Shown here one piece after another: positions 53,543-63,013 of a DNA stretch of 64,000 nt. Under the pieces are notes generated by a model. The model saw nothing but the letters and a program-made list of their open reading frames with translations, searched no databases and was not told the origin of the DNA. Position numbers and translations under genes: made by a program. Position 1 is the stretch's first letter. Each line of letters opens with the position of its first letter. The stretch lies in contig NZ_PYSY02000002.1 of NCBI RefSeq assembly GCF_003049685.1, forward strand, positions 1,091,501-1,155,500. The letters run 5' to 3'. Source of the DNA: Brucella pituitosa (GTDB lineage Bacteria > Pseudomonadota > Alphaproteobacteria > Rhizobiales > Rhizobiaceae).

Positions 53543-54730
53543 TTATCCAACGCCAATCTCGGAAAGCACGCTTCGGAAATTGCGTTCGCGTGCGGAATAT
53601 TTTTCGATGACTTCCGGGATATTCATTGCCGCGATATGATCGCTGACGAAGGCCCGGCGATCATTGGCAGCGTTGAGATCGCGCGCATCGATTTTCGGAA
53701 GGCCTGAGAAATTCAGCATCTCACGCATACGATCATCAACCGCGACCATCAGGCTTGGAACACCTGCCTGCATCGAGATGATATTGCCGTGGAAGCGACG
53801 ACCAAACGAGAAGTCCATCGTCGAACACCACGCACGCCATTGATTGGTATCAAAGAAGGCGTGAACACCGATCTTCTTCTTGAGATCACCTGATCCCTTA
53901 TAAGTGAGTGGACCAACCAGTTCGCCGGTTGTGGAATCGTAAGCGCGGCCGTTTGCGTCCTCTTCGATCTGCATGTCAAAGTGCAGAAGCTCATCCTGAA
54001 TGACGTAGGCTGAACGCCCGTCGTCAGCACTCAGCGCGTTCATATCGCCAATTGTTTCAAGCTCCGCACCCATATAGCCGGTGAAAACGGTACGGCCCTC
54101 GCCCACCTTCACATCCGGCAAACGACTGATGGCCTTGCGCATATTGTCCGGGCGGAAATAAAGCGACGGACAGCCGACCGGACGGACATAGGAAAAGCCC
54201 TGATCGCGGAGATATCCGGCTGCATTTTCTCCGCGCGTGAGGAAATAATGCTCGCGGGATTTAAGCACTTCCAAAAGCTTCTTCGTACCAGCAGGCAGGC
54301 CGTCTTCACCCTCAATATCAGGGCGGTTCTGGATGCCGATACCGAGCATCACGACGGGCATATCCAGTTTAGACAAGACGAGGGCTTCCGCATCTGCCGA
54401 CAGGCCCTTACGCAAGAGATTGGCGCAGGTGAAGACGCAGATATCGAATTCCTTGTTGATCTCCTCCATGCCGGTGCCGTTGTTGACGCAATTATACAGG
54501 TGCCAGAAGGGAACATGCTTCGCCGATGGCAGAAGGGCTGTCATCGCACCCTCACCGATCAGATAATTGCCGGTATTGCTGATGTTTTTCAGCTCCTGAA
54601 TAAACTTTTCCTTTGGCTCTGAATTCGGCTGCTTTTCGGAATAGTAAATCTGCGCCTTGTCCGCGCGCTGGATAAAACGCGTCAGATAGCTTGGAATACC
54701 GGTGACAAGAATACGTGGGCTCTTGCTCAT
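53543..54730 (-). CDS. Polysaccharide pyruvyltransferase-family protein (first copy)
   Basis: About 395 residues from the ATG at 54730 (AAAGG upstream); the frame continues to a GTG directly after the previous stop. It has the same family segments as its neighbour: RILVTGIPSYLTRFIQ, SNTGNYLIGEGAM, PVVMLGIGIQNRP, RPVGCPSLYFRPDNM and RRFHGNIISMQAGVPSLMV. Two copies suggest two different pyruvylated residues, or a heteromeric enzyme. It follows the large glycosyltransferase and starts the part of the operon that modifies the polymer. Confidence 0.85.
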   Translation of the reverse strand: MSKSPRILVTGIPSYLTRFIQRADKAQIYYSEKQPNSEPKEKFIQELKNISNTGNYLIGEGAMTALLPSAKHVPFWHLYNCVNNGTGMEEINKEFDICVFTCANLLRKGLSADAEALVLSKLDMPVVMLGIGIQNRPDIEGEDGLPAGTKKLLEVLKSREHYFLTRGENAAGYLRDQGFSYVRPVGCPSLYFRPDNMRKAISRLPDVKVGEGRTVFTGYMGAELETIGDMNALSADDGRSAYVIQDELLHFDMQIEEDANGRAYDSTTGELVGPLTYKGSGDLKKKIGVHAFFDTNQWRAWCSTMDFSFGRRFHGNIISMQAGVPSLMVAVDDRMREMLNFSGLPKIDARDLNAANDRRAFVSDHIAAMNIPEVIEKYSARERNFRSVLSEIGVG

Positions 54731-54763
54731 GAGGCGGCCTTTCTGAATTTCAATTAAGTGCAC

Positions 54764-57448
54764 TTAGGCGACTGCGCGACCCGGGAGGATGGCGACAGAG
54801 CGTGCATCATTGGGTGTCTCCGGCTGGGAGGGCCGGGATTGCGGGTAAACCGGGCTGATTTCATTGGCCCAGTCCGTGAATTCGGAAAATGCGGAAGACC
54901 ATGTGCGATGTGCTGCCGAAGCGAGTGCACCCTCCGCAGTTCGCTTCAAAGCCTCACGGTCCTGCGCAAGGATGGTCAGGATGCGGGTCATATCGGCCAC
55001 GATCTGCGCATCATTGCCATTGCGTATGAGAATACCGTCGCGACCATGATTGATGAGTTCATCGACAGCACCCACCGCAGTTGCAACCGGCACACAGCCG
55101 AGCTGCTGCGCTTCAGCGATCATCAAAGGCGCGCCTTCCCATCGCGACGGCATCAAGAGAACATCAGCCCATGCGAGATGGTTCGCGATGTCTCTGCCGT
55201 CGAAAACCGGCGGTGAAACCTTCACACCTGCATCCTTGAGACGTGTCATCCATGAGGCACTTGGATCGTCAGAGAGAATTTCGCCACCGATGGCCTGCGC
55301 CTCAAACGGGATGCCTTGTTCTTTCAGCTTCACAATCGCATCATGCAGACGGTCGATACCTTTCTGGCGATCAAGGCGACCCATATAGAGCAGGCGTATC
55401 GGCTTACCCTTGCGCTCTTCCTTGCGCGCCGATGTGACTTGCGCACGCAGCTTCGCATCAATGGAGAAGCTCGCACCATTGGGCACCGAAAACACTTTCT
55501 CGAACGGCACACCAAAGCTGTGCAGATAGATTTTGAGCTGATCCGAACAGGTCAGAAAAGCGTCATAGGCATGTTCAAAGGCAATCGCCGCATAGGGTTG
55601 CCCTGCCTGACGGCGGAAAACCGTCTCATCGACCACATGGAGATAACACGCAGTTCGCGTGCCTTCGGAGCGAAGCTTGCCCATCAGAGGATGCGCTGCC
55701 ATCACGTGATTGTTCACCACCAGATCAAAGCCTGAAAGCTGGCCGCGCAATATGCCCCAATCAAGCGGATGATCGTCTGTGATAAAATCCTGTCCCAAAA
55801 AGCGATTGGTATCGCCCCATGCCGGAATGCCATCTTTCCAGAAATGCAGATAGTCGAAGGACTGGTCGAACTCGTCCAGCACATCCATGCGTTCATTGCC
55901 GAGCACGAAGAGGTGGGTTTCAAAACCCTGATTCTTCAATTCGCGACCGGCGGCATAGGCGACCTTCTCGGCACCACCAAACGACGCGTTCGGCACCAGA
56001 ACAGCTGCTGTCTTTGTCCTTGCCGCATTATGCGCAAGCGGCAGCACCGGCCCGCCGCCAAGTTCGTCGCGTAGCACCTGATACATTTCAGAAAGAGCGG
56101 GCAGACGACGCGGACGCCATGTCCAGCGCATGGCTGCACTTTGCTTGAGCGGGCTTGTGGCAATCGACGTCACCAGATTGAGCATCGACTGCTCAGGCCG
56201 TGACAAAGCTCTGCGTTGACGCACGCGTGGAAACGGGAACCGCACCTTCATGCGCGCGGATGTCGGCCACAATTGCTGCGTGCCGAGCGAGGCAAACCAG
56301 CTCAAAGCATCGTTTTCGATAATCTCGCGCATGAGCCGCGTTGAAACAAAAATCAGATCGGCAGGTGCCTGCCGCGCACCTGATGGCATGATTTCTGTAT
56401 CGATGCGCCGCTCGTCCTCGACATTGATTAGTTCGACGAAAACGATATTGGCCTCCTCGGCCAGTTTCTCCAGTCGCGATAAAATATTTGGCAGCAATCG
56501 CGAGCGCGCCAGAAGCTTCAAGGTCTCCGTGTTCGAGGAGGCCAGAAACGGTGGGAAGTGAAAATTGTCTGGTTCGGAAACACTGCCCCAGAAGGCGCGA
56601 ATTGCGTCATCAAACTTGAGATCACTCGTACCAAGGCTGAGATCGCTGAAAAGACTGACAGTCCCTTCACCTGCGCGGATCACACCGTAGCGCGGGCATT
56701 CCTCGTGCTCAAAGCCCACGAGCGTCGGACGGCGAAACAATGCTTTGTGACGCTTGCGCAGGAAGTTGATTGAGCCTGAGCGGTCGCGATTGGCTTCCTT
56801 GAAGCGGCTCTCGGCGCGCAGACGATATTCAAATCCGGTATCGTGGCAAGGTGTCCCGACAAAGCCCGCCTCAATGGCAGAAAGCCAGAATTCCCAATCC
56901 TCGAATCCGTTTTGGCGATCATCGTCAAAGCGTACACCGTTTCTGAAAACCTCCGCCGAGATCATCGATCCGGTATCGCAGATATTGTCGGTGATGCAGT
57001 GGATCAGGCGCGAATAGCTGTCGCCATAATGCGCACGCCAGTTGACCGAGAAAGTGTCGATATTGGTGTAGACCCAGCCCGCATTCGACGCCAGAAGCTT
57101 ACGATAAAGCGTATCGATGGTGTGCGGTTGCACCCGATTGTCGGCATCCACGAAATAGACCGCTTTAACATCCGGCATCTCTTCGAGAATATAGTCGACA
57201 GCACGATTGCGAGCGCCCCCCGGACCAGCATTCTCTCCGAAGATAACGTGGACATTGGGATGCGCTGCCGCATAAAGCGCGAGGCTATCAAAAACCTCGC
57301 GGCGTGGATCTCCATCCACCGAAACCACGATCTGTGTGCGGAATACCGTTTCCGATGCCAGAAGAGTTTCCAGCGCCTCAAGTGCCAGTGCCGCGTGGCC
57401 GTAAAGCGGCATTGCGACAACGATCAAATCCCTGGACCTATCGTACAT
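54764..57448 (-). CDS. Two-domain glycosyltransferase (GT2 plus GT4)
   Basis: About 894 residues from the ATG at 57448, after AAAGAGGTTGCGA; a TTG two codons earlier is less likely. The N-terminal half is a family 2 GT-A domain: LIVVAMPLYGHAALALEAL, the nucleotide/metal motif VYFVDADNRVQ, and FEDWEFWLSAIEAG. The C-terminal half is a family 4 GT-B domain: SFGGAEKVAYAAGREL, LLYMGRLDRQKGIDRLHDA and PSRWEGAPLMIAEAQQLG, where the E-x7-E pair binds the donor. One chain can thus add two sugars, probably a disaccharide step of the repeat unit. It overlaps the preceding gene by 11 bases. Confidence 0.87.
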   Translation of the reverse strand: MYDRSRDLIVVAMPLYGHAALALEALETLLASETVFRTQIVVSVDGDPRREVFDSLALYAAAHPNVHVIFGENAGPGGARNRAVDYILEEMPDVKAVYFVDADNRVQPHTIDTLYRKLLASNAGWVYTNIDTFSVNWRAHYGDSYSRLIHCITDNICDTGSMISAEVFRNGVRFDDDRQNGFEDWEFWLSAIEAGFVGTPCHDTGFEYRLRAESRFKEANRDRSGSINFLRKRHKALFRRPTLVGFEHEECPRYGVIRAGEGTVSLFSDLSLGTSDLKFDDAIRAFWGSVSEPDNFHFPPFLASSNTETLKLLARSRLLPNILSRLEKLAEEANIVFVELINVEDERRIDTEIMPSGARQAPADLIFVSTRLMREIIENDALSWFASLGTQQLWPTSARMKVRFPFPRVRQRRALSRPEQSMLNLVTSIATSPLKQSAAMRWTWRPRRLPALSEMYQVLRDELGGGPVLPLAHNAARTKTAAVLVPNASFGGAEKVAYAAGRELKNQGFETHLFVLGNERMDVLDEFDQSFDYLHFWKDGIPAWGDTNRFLGQDFITDDHPLDWGILRGQLSGFDLVVNNHVMAAHPLMGKLRSEGTRTACYLHVVDETVFRRQAGQPYAAIAFEHAYDAFLTCSDQLKIYLHSFGVPFEKVFSVPNGASFSIDAKLRAQVTSARKEERKGKPIRLLYMGRLDRQKGIDRLHDAIVKLKEQGIPFEAQAIGGEILSDDPSASWMTRLKDAGVKVSPPVFDGRDIANHLAWADVLLMPSRWEGAPLMIAEAQQLGCVPVATAVGAVDELINHGRDGILIRNGNDAQIVADMTRILTILAQDREALKRTAEGALASAAHRTWSSAFSEFTDWANEISPVYPQSRPSQPETPNDARSVAILPGRAVA

Positions 57449-58949
57449 TCGCAACCTCTTTGACTATTGTCTGAACAGGGCGGGCTTCAACATGTTTCAC
57501 GAGGCGGAAATTGAAGATTTTCAGCCAGGAGAAATCGACAGAATCTCCTGCAGCCTTGCTCAGCACGATCAAATCCATCGTTCGATCAATCGGCTCTTCA
57601 AGCATGAAGTTGATATCAATCGGACGGTTGGGTGCCACTTCCGACCAGCCACTGAACAGGACCTGCTGGCGGCGGCGATCAAGATTGGAAATCGCGTCGA
57701 TTTCCTCTTTCACATCGGAAGCAAGGTTGACCAGCAGCAGCCCCGCCACACAGGGCTGGCCTTCCGGATGATCAATGACTGCACGCGCCGAAATACGCAC
57801 TGTTCCGGGTGCTACGACCCTGCGGATCGCTGCTGCGGTAATGCCCTCCTCGAGCGGATGGCAACCGATGGCATCTTCATGCTCCAGAAACCGCACAGTC
57901 GGAAAATCCGGTGTAAGTGGGGTAACGGATACATTGGCCACATTGCGCAGCAGCTCGATGGGCATGCGATAATCATCGACCTTGCGGCCATTGATGAGCG
58001 AGGTCGGCACGATTGCGTTGGGCAATGATGCTGGCCGAACGCCCGGAAGCCCCGTAAAAATACGAAGTGCCAGCGGACGCATATCAAGATCGCCATGCGG
58101 GATGCGGGCACGTGCCGCATAGCGTTCATTGGCAATCACATTGCCCAACGAGAGTTCTGGTGGCACACCGCCGGTCGCCGAAATGCGCAGACGCAGGGTA
58201 CGGTGGCTACCATCGCAAGCCTTAGGCAGCGAGAAGAAATTCCATTCTGAATGTAGCGTGGCATAAGGTACGAGCCATTCGGCAATGCCCTCACCATTTT
58301 CAAGATAGTCGAGCGTTACGATCAACTGACCGTTGCGATTGGCGGGCAGATCACGAAAATGCAGTGCAAAGCCGGAGACGGCATAGCTCGAAACCGGGAA
58401 CAGCTGTTCAATTTCCGATTCGCGCAGCAACTTGGCAAAGCCCTCATCCTTCGGATCAACCAAAGGCGCATGAGAGAAAAGCTCTGTCGAAGAGTCCCAG
58501 TTGCGCGCGTGAAATGCATCTTCGATGGCCCGGTAATTCTCGAACATGGTTTCGCGCTCACGCCGCAACATGGCAAGCTCGGTATGAACTTTGCTGACAT
58601 GGCTGACGAGGCGATCAAGGCTGCTCTCAAGCAATTGCGAAACCAGCAAAGGAACGCTTTCCGGTGATGCCTCATCAACACGTATGACAGGCACCTCAGG
58701 AATGGTGCGCATCCGGTAGAGCTGCTGCAAGACGGAACTCAGATCTTTTGCACCTTCATCAGAGGCCGCGACAGCAACAAGGGGAAACGTGTTCGCCATC
58801 CGCAGCAACTTGCCGTCATTTTCGACAAAAGTAGTCAATGCGCCAAGAGCAGTCGATTCCAGCGCTTCACGATCACGCATCGAAGCAATGGCATAACGGC
58901 GGGCTTTCCGCGCCGAGATCGCAGGAAGTGGTGTGCTCAACATAGTCAT
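57438..58949 (-). CDS. Hypothetical protein heading the EPS operon
   Basis: About 503 residues from the ATG at 58949; an ATG at 58943 and a TTG at 58994 are alternatives, none with a strong ribosome binding site. It has no signal peptide or membrane helix. Residues about 110-160 look coiled-coil (SHVSKVHTELAMLRRERETM), and the rest is strand-rich (NGQLIVTLDYLENGEGIAEW, RTLRLRISATGGVPPELSLG), like a carbohydrate-binding or jelly-roll region. It may belong to a family labelled DUF6212, a name I recall only weakly. Its place as first gene of the EPS operon suggests a role in polymer assembly or substrate recognition. Confidence 0.7.
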   Translation of the reverse strand: MTMLSTPLPAISARKARRYAIASMRDREALESTALGALTTFVENDGKLLRMANTFPLVAVAASDEGAKDLSSVLQQLYRMRTIPEVPVIRVDEASPESVPLLVSQLLESSLDRLVSHVSKVHTELAMLRRERETMFENYRAIEDAFHARNWDSSTELFSHAPLVDPKDEGFAKLLRESEIEQLFPVSSYAVSGFALHFRDLPANRNGQLIVTLDYLENGEGIAEWLVPYATLHSEWNFFSLPKACDGSHRTLRLRISATGGVPPELSLGNVIANERYAARARIPHGDLDMRPLALRIFTGLPGVRPASLPNAIVPTSLINGRKVDDYRMPIELLRNVANVSVTPLTPDFPTVRFLEHEDAIGCHPLEEGITAAAIRRVVAPGTVRISARAVIDHPEGQPCVAGLLLVNLASDVKEEIDAISNLDRRRQQVLFSGWSEVAPNRPIDINFMLEEPIDRTMDLIVLSKAAGDSVDFSWLKIFNFRLVKHVEARPVQTIVKEVANVR

Positions 58950-59000
58950 CCATTGTGTAAGAGCCAACTTGGGAGGTTCGGCTTCTATGCACAATCAGAA

Positions 59001-59017
59001 AATACAGACCATGTATT
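59001..59017. promoter_or_regulatory. Promoter-region dyad upstream of the EPS operon
   Basis: AATACA and TGTATT flank five bases. On the minus strand a TTGACA-like -35 element (59017-59022) lies beside it, pointing into the EPS operon. The whole 58950-59192 gap is strongly AT-rich. A promoter here is likely; the exact start is not determined. Confidence 0.45.
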
Positions 59018-59077
59018 GTCAACAGTAATATAACGAAGACTATATGATAATATTACGAATATTTGGAACTGGTTTAA

Positions 59078-59090
59078 TTCAAAATTTGAA
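59078..59090. promoter_or_regulatory. Palindrome TTCAAAATTTGAA (site 1), candidate MarR operator
   Basis: A perfect 13-base palindrome around one central base, about 130 bases upstream of the EPS operon's first gene. The same motif with a different central base occurs between the MarR regulator and the type I secretion genes (61066-61078). This makes it a candidate site for the MarR protein. Confidence 0.55.
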
Positions 59091-59192
59091 ACAATATGAA
59101 TGCATATTGGATATATGCCATAAACACGCAGAAATACGGGCTTTTATATTATATCATCAGGCCTTGAATGCCCGATTGTCGCCACATACTAC

Positions 59193-60422
59193 TTATCTGC
59201 CGTTCAATACTGCATCGATCAAGGTTTTTTGCTGCTGTAAACATTCCGACAACCGAAAGCGTTTTTCGACCGTTCTGCGTGCCGCTGCGCGCATCTGAAG
59301 GCAAGCATCAGGATCTCTGAGGACATTCAGAATAGTTTCTGCCAGCACATCCGTATCATAGAAAGGCACAAGCAGACCGTTCTGACCCGACCGGATGACT
59401 TCACGCACCGGCGGTGTGTCCGAGCCGATAATGAGTGCCCCACAGGCCATGGCTTCCACCACAGACCACGACAGAACAAACGGATATGTCAGATAAATAT
59501 GTGCAGTGGATATCTGGTAGAGTTTGCGCAATTGCGCATGGGACACGGTGCCGGGAAACACAATGCGATCAGCTCGATCAGGTGGCAAATCCATCTTGCT
59601 CAGCAGATGCTCCCGCCATGAGCCGCCTCCGGGCGGTGGCGTGCCGTAGCTTACGCCATCGCCACCAACGAAAACAAAAATCGCGTCGTCATTTTGCCGG
59701 ATAACCTTTGCCGCAGCTTCAAGCGCTTGCGGGAATCCTCTGTAGGGTTCGAGATCACGAGCGACGAAGGTGATGACGCGTGAAGAACCTGCCTTCAACG
59801 TCCGCCCGTCTGGCAACAGGATTGAAGCATGCTTGTCTGGATAGAACAGCTTTGTATCGACGCCTTCATGCACAACAGCAATCCGGTTTTGAACGGCTTT
59901 TGGATAAAGGCTCTTCTGCCAATGTGTCGGGCTGAAACCGCCATCCATACCATCAAGTGTCACCAGCTGAGCCATATTGCGAAGACGCAGCCGCTTGCGC
60001 GTTTCGGCATCTGGCCGGTCATCCGGTGCAAAACCGACATCGGCACCGTGAGCACGATAGAAGAACTCGCAATAGCCCAGTGCGGGCGTTGTGGGCAGTA
60101 CGTCTTTGACGAACATCATACTGCCCCAACCTATGTGACCGATTACAATGTCAGGCGCTTGTCCATGCTGTGCCATGGTTTCAAATGTTTCAGCCACCCG
60201 ATGCCCGATCCTTGTGTGATGATCGGGCACCTCCAGATATCTGGCCATCGCACCTTTGGTGCGAGGCGCAGATTCTACTCGGTGGCGGATGACGCGGACC
60301 GCTGGGAGGCGACGGTCCACTGTCTCGCAAATCAGGCTGACATCATGTCCACTGGTAGCCAGATGCTTGGCCAACGCAGCAAACTGACCAAAACCGCGCC
60401 TGTGCACAAAAGCTATACGCAT
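59193..60422 (-). CDS. Family 4 glycosyltransferase
   Basis: A 409-residue GT-B enzyme. The N-terminal acceptor half starts MRIAFVHRRGFGQFAALAKH. The C-terminal donor half has ITFVARDLEPYRGFPQALEA, FPGTVSHAQLRKLYQISTAH and LSWSVVEAMACGALIIGSDT with the conserved donor-binding glutamate. It probably adds a sugar during EPS assembly. It lies between the AT-rich EPS promoter region and the MarR gene and may have its own promoter or be read from the MarR gene, 46 bases upstream. Confidence 0.88.
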   Translation of the reverse strand: MRIAFVHRRGFGQFAALAKHLATSGHDVSLICETVDRRLPAVRVIRHRVESAPRTKGAMARYLEVPDHHTRIGHRVAETFETMAQHGQAPDIVIGHIGWGSMMFVKDVLPTTPALGYCEFFYRAHGADVGFAPDDRPDAETRKRLRLRNMAQLVTLDGMDGGFSPTHWQKSLYPKAVQNRIAVVHEGVDTKLFYPDKHASILLPDGRTLKAGSSRVITFVARDLEPYRGFPQALEAAAKVIRQNDDAIFVFVGGDGVSYGTPPPGGGSWREHLLSKMDLPPDRADRIVFPGTVSHAQLRKLYQISTAHIYLTYPFVLSWSVVEAMACGALIIGSDTPPVREVIRSGQNGLLVPFYDTDVLAETILNVLRDPDACLQMRAAARRTVEKRFRLSECLQQQKTLIDAVLNGR

Positions 60423-60468
60423 GTCACAAAATGTGTCCGGTTATTGGCCAAAAACCTGCCGCTATGCA

Positions 60469-61038
60469 TCAGATGCCATAACGAGCAGCATTGCCCCACA
60501 CGAGCTCAAGCCGGTGTAAGGTCTGGTAAGCAATCTCCAGATTTCGGAGATCATCGTCATCACGGGCAAGCACATGGCTGTAGGTTCTGCTCGCATTTCG
60601 CAAGCTTGTGCACAGCCGTTCACCCTTGTCCGTCAGGCGAATTCGCGCTGATCGTTTGTCCCTCTGAGAGGCAACACGATCGACATATCCGCCATCCGTA
60701 AGTTGTTTAAGATAATAGGAAATGTTGGATCCGACATAATGCCCGCGATCCAGTAGTTCACCCACAGTGAGCTCGACATCACCAATAGCCATCAGAACCA
60801 ATGTCTGAGCAGGCCCGATATCTTCCACGCCCAACTTGGTAAGCTCCGTTTTCAGAAGGCTTACAAAGCGGCGGTTCACTCGCTCTATCATCCGCGCCAG
60901 TTCGAAATGCGTAATTACGACAGTATGGACTGGATGTCTGCGTTCCTGTTTTTCGGCGGTAACTTCAGGAAAGTCAACGGAAGTAAATCCATCAACTGAT
61001 GTTTCGACTTCCACTCCCTCGTGCAGAAGTTTTTGCAT
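60469..61038 (-). CDS. MarR-family regulator, ExpG/LdtR-like
   Basis: A 189-residue winged-helix regulator from the ATG at 61038 (GGAGAGCAAGAG upstream). The DNA-binding part reads IGPAQTLVLMAIGDVELTVG, then GSNISYYLKQLTDGGYVD and the wing DKRSARIRLTDKG. This subfamily includes S. meliloti ExpG/WggR, which activates galactoglucan genes, and LdtR, which controls cell-wall and stress genes. Its divergence from type I secretion genes and its position beside EPS genes favour an ExpG-like role. Paired palindromes (59078 and 61066) are its likely targets. Confidence 0.87.
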   Translation of the reverse strand: MQKLLHEGVEVETSVDGFTSVDFPEVTAEKQERRHPVHTVVITHFELARMIERVNRRFVSLLKTELTKLGVEDIGPAQTLVLMAIGDVELTVGELLDRGHYVGSNISYYLKQLTDGGYVDRVASQRDKRSARIRLTDKGERLCTSLRNASRTYSHVLARDDDDLRNLEIAYQTLHRLELVWGNAARYGI

Positions 61039-61064
61039 CTCTTGCTCTCCATTTTTCAATTTTA

Positions 61065-61079
61065 CTTCAAATTTTGAAG
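61065..61079. promoter_or_regulatory. Palindrome CTTCAAATTTTGAAG (site 2), candidate MarR operator
   Basis: Perfect 7-base arms around one central base, 27 bases upstream of the MarR start and in the divergent promoter region with the type I secretion operon. The TTCAAANTTTGAA core is shared with 59078-59090. Confidence 0.6.
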
Positions 61080-61237
61080 AAATTTGCAGTTATATTTATT
61101 TGTCTCCTTTCGCATTTCCCCGCCGCAAAAACCTTTTTCTGTCACATTCTCTGCAGTATTACTTTACTGAACTTGAGAACTAGACCACACTTTTTAGGGA
61201 TATCCGCCACCTGTGACCATTACAAGGCAGATCGCGT

Positions 61238-63013
61238 ATGAATGATACTCGCGAAAACAATCCAATTGGCAAGAGCCCAGCGGATAAAAAAAGGCCAGAC
61301 GATTCTGTAACTACGTCCAAAAGCCTTATTTTCAAGGCCCGGCGCGTTTTCCTGTCAGGTCTTCTTTATGCAGTGCTTTTGAGTGCCTGTATCAATTTGC
61401 TACAACTCACTGTGCCCCTCTATATGTTGCAGGTGCATGATAGGGTGTTGAACAGCCGAAGCATGGACACACTGACCATGCTGACGATTCTTGCGATCGG
61501 GGCCATGCTGGTGTTTGGTGTGCTGGAGTACATCCGGGCCCTGTCATTTCAGGCCATGGGCAGTGCATTGGTTCGCCGGCTAAACCTCGCGGTTCTCACC
61601 GCAGCCGTTCAGGCTTCCGTCAATCAGGGACTGCCAAAAGCGACCCAGACACTGCGCGATCTGACGGAACTGCGCAGCTTTCTGACCTCGCCTGCAATCA
61701 ATGCGCCGCTCGACGCGGCCTGGTCACCAATCTTCCTTGGTGTGCTGTTCATGTTGCATCCGATGCTCGGTCTGATCGGGCTTGTTGCAGTGATCATCCT
61801 GGTAGCTTGTGGCGTGTTGACCGATCTTCTGACCCGCAATCTCATTCAGGAAGCCAATCAGGCCAATGTCGAAGCTGTTGCAAAAATCGGCAGCAGTCTG
61901 CGACATGCGGAAGCGATTGAAGCTATGGGCATGCTTCCCGCACTGGCCCGGCGCTGGCGTACGATGCAGGTACAGGCGCTTGACGTGCTTGATCTCGGCG
62001 GAACACGCGCCCGCGCCATGTCGTCCATCGCACGTACCGCACGTTTCATCGTGCAGATCGGCTCACTGGGTGCCGGCACACTTCTCGCCATGCAGCAGGA
62101 AATCACGGCTGGCGCAATGATCGCAACCAGTATCATCATTGGCCGCTTGCTGATGCCTTTCGACCGCATTGTCGAAAACTGGCGCCAATGGGTGAGCGCA
62201 ATCGCAAGCTGGAAACGTGTTCAGTCGTTGCTTTCCGAAAATCTTGCTGTCCGTCAGACCATGCCAACCCCGCGCCCCAACGGCGATCTGGTCGTCGACA
62301 AGCTGATTTATGCCGCCCCCGGCGTCGATGTGCCGATCATCAAGGGGATTTCTTTCGCCATTTCGCCCGGCGAGGTTCTCGGGATCGTTGGGCCTTCTGC
62401 TGCGGGCAAATCCACCTTGGCACGACTGCTGATCGGCATCGTCAAACCAACCTCAGGCGGCGTCTTTCTGGACGGCAACAATGTCTATCTCTGGGAACGA
62501 GGCTCATTCGGCGAGATTGCTGGCTATCTTCCGCAATCGGTTTCTCTGCTGGACGGAACGATCAAGGACAATATCGCACGCATGGGCGACAGCGATCCGC
62601 AACGGGTTCTCGAAGCAGCGCGCCTTGCCGATGTGCATGAAATGATCGGGCGAATGCCGCTCGGTTATGACACCCCGGTTGGTGATGGACGCTTGACACT
62701 CTCAGGCGGTCAGCGTCAGCGCATCGGACTGGCACGCTGCCTTTACAATCGACCCCGACTGATCGTTTTAGATGAGCCGAATTCCAATCTCGATGCGGTC
62801 GGTGAACGTGCGTTGATGCGCGCCATCGAACATGCGCGCGACGACGGCGCTATCGTCATCATGATTGCACATCGCCCATCTATCATGCAGGTCGCAGACA
62901 AGCTTCTGGTGCTCGACAATGGACGTATCACGCAATTCGGTCCACGAACGGACGTGGTCTCCTCACTCACTCCGGCCGGTACTGGCCCTCAAATGGGAGC
63001 GGCAAGCGCATGA
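61238..63013 (+). CDS. Type I secretion ABC transporter (PrtD type, permease-ATPase)
   Basis: A 591-residue half-transporter. A membrane domain covers about residues 35-320 (LLYAVLLSACINLLQLTVPL; LYMLQVHDRVLNSRSMDTL). The ATPase domain follows: Walker A GPSAAGKST (Lys391), signature LSGGQRQRIGLARCL, Walker B LIVLDEPNSNLD and the switch histidine IAHRPS. PrtD-type proteins export unfolded proteins with a C-terminal signal together with a membrane fusion protein and TolC. There is no cargo gene within the window. In S. meliloti the equivalent pair (ExpD1/ExpD2) lies next to a calcium-binding secreted protein gene. Confidence 0.92.
   Translation: MNDTRENNPIGKSPADKKRPDDSVTTSKSLIFKARRVFLSGLLYAVLLSACINLLQLTVPLYMLQVHDRVLNSRSMDTLTMLTILAIGAMLVFGVLEYIRALSFQAMGSALVRRLNLAVLTAAVQASVNQGLPKATQTLRDLTELRSFLTSPAINAPLDAAWSPIFLGVLFMLHPMLGLIGLVAVIILVACGVLTDLLTRNLIQEANQANVEAVAKIGSSLRHAEAIEAMGMLPALARRWRTMQVQALDVLDLGGTRARAMSSIARTARFIVQIGSLGAGTLLAMQQEITAGAMIATSIIIGRLLMPFDRIVENWRQWVSAIASWKRVQSLLSENLAVRQTMPTPRPNGDLVVDKLIYAAPGVDVPIIKGISFAISPGEVLGIVGPSAAGKSTLARLLIGIVKPTSGGVFLDGNNVYLWERGSFGEIAGYLPQSVSLLDGTIKDNIARMGDSDPQRVLEAARLADVHEMIGRMPLGYDTPVGDGRLTLSGGQRQRIGLARCLYNRPRLIVLDEPNSNLDAVGERALMRAIEHARDDGAIVIMIAHRPSIMQVADKLLVLDNGRITQFGPRTDVVSSLTPAGTGPQMGAASA

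Noticed and set aside
59044..59298. Plus-strand open frame of 84 codons
   Set aside because: It lies in the AT-rich EPS promoter gap and runs antisense into the glycosyltransferase gene; codon use is unlike neighbouring genes.
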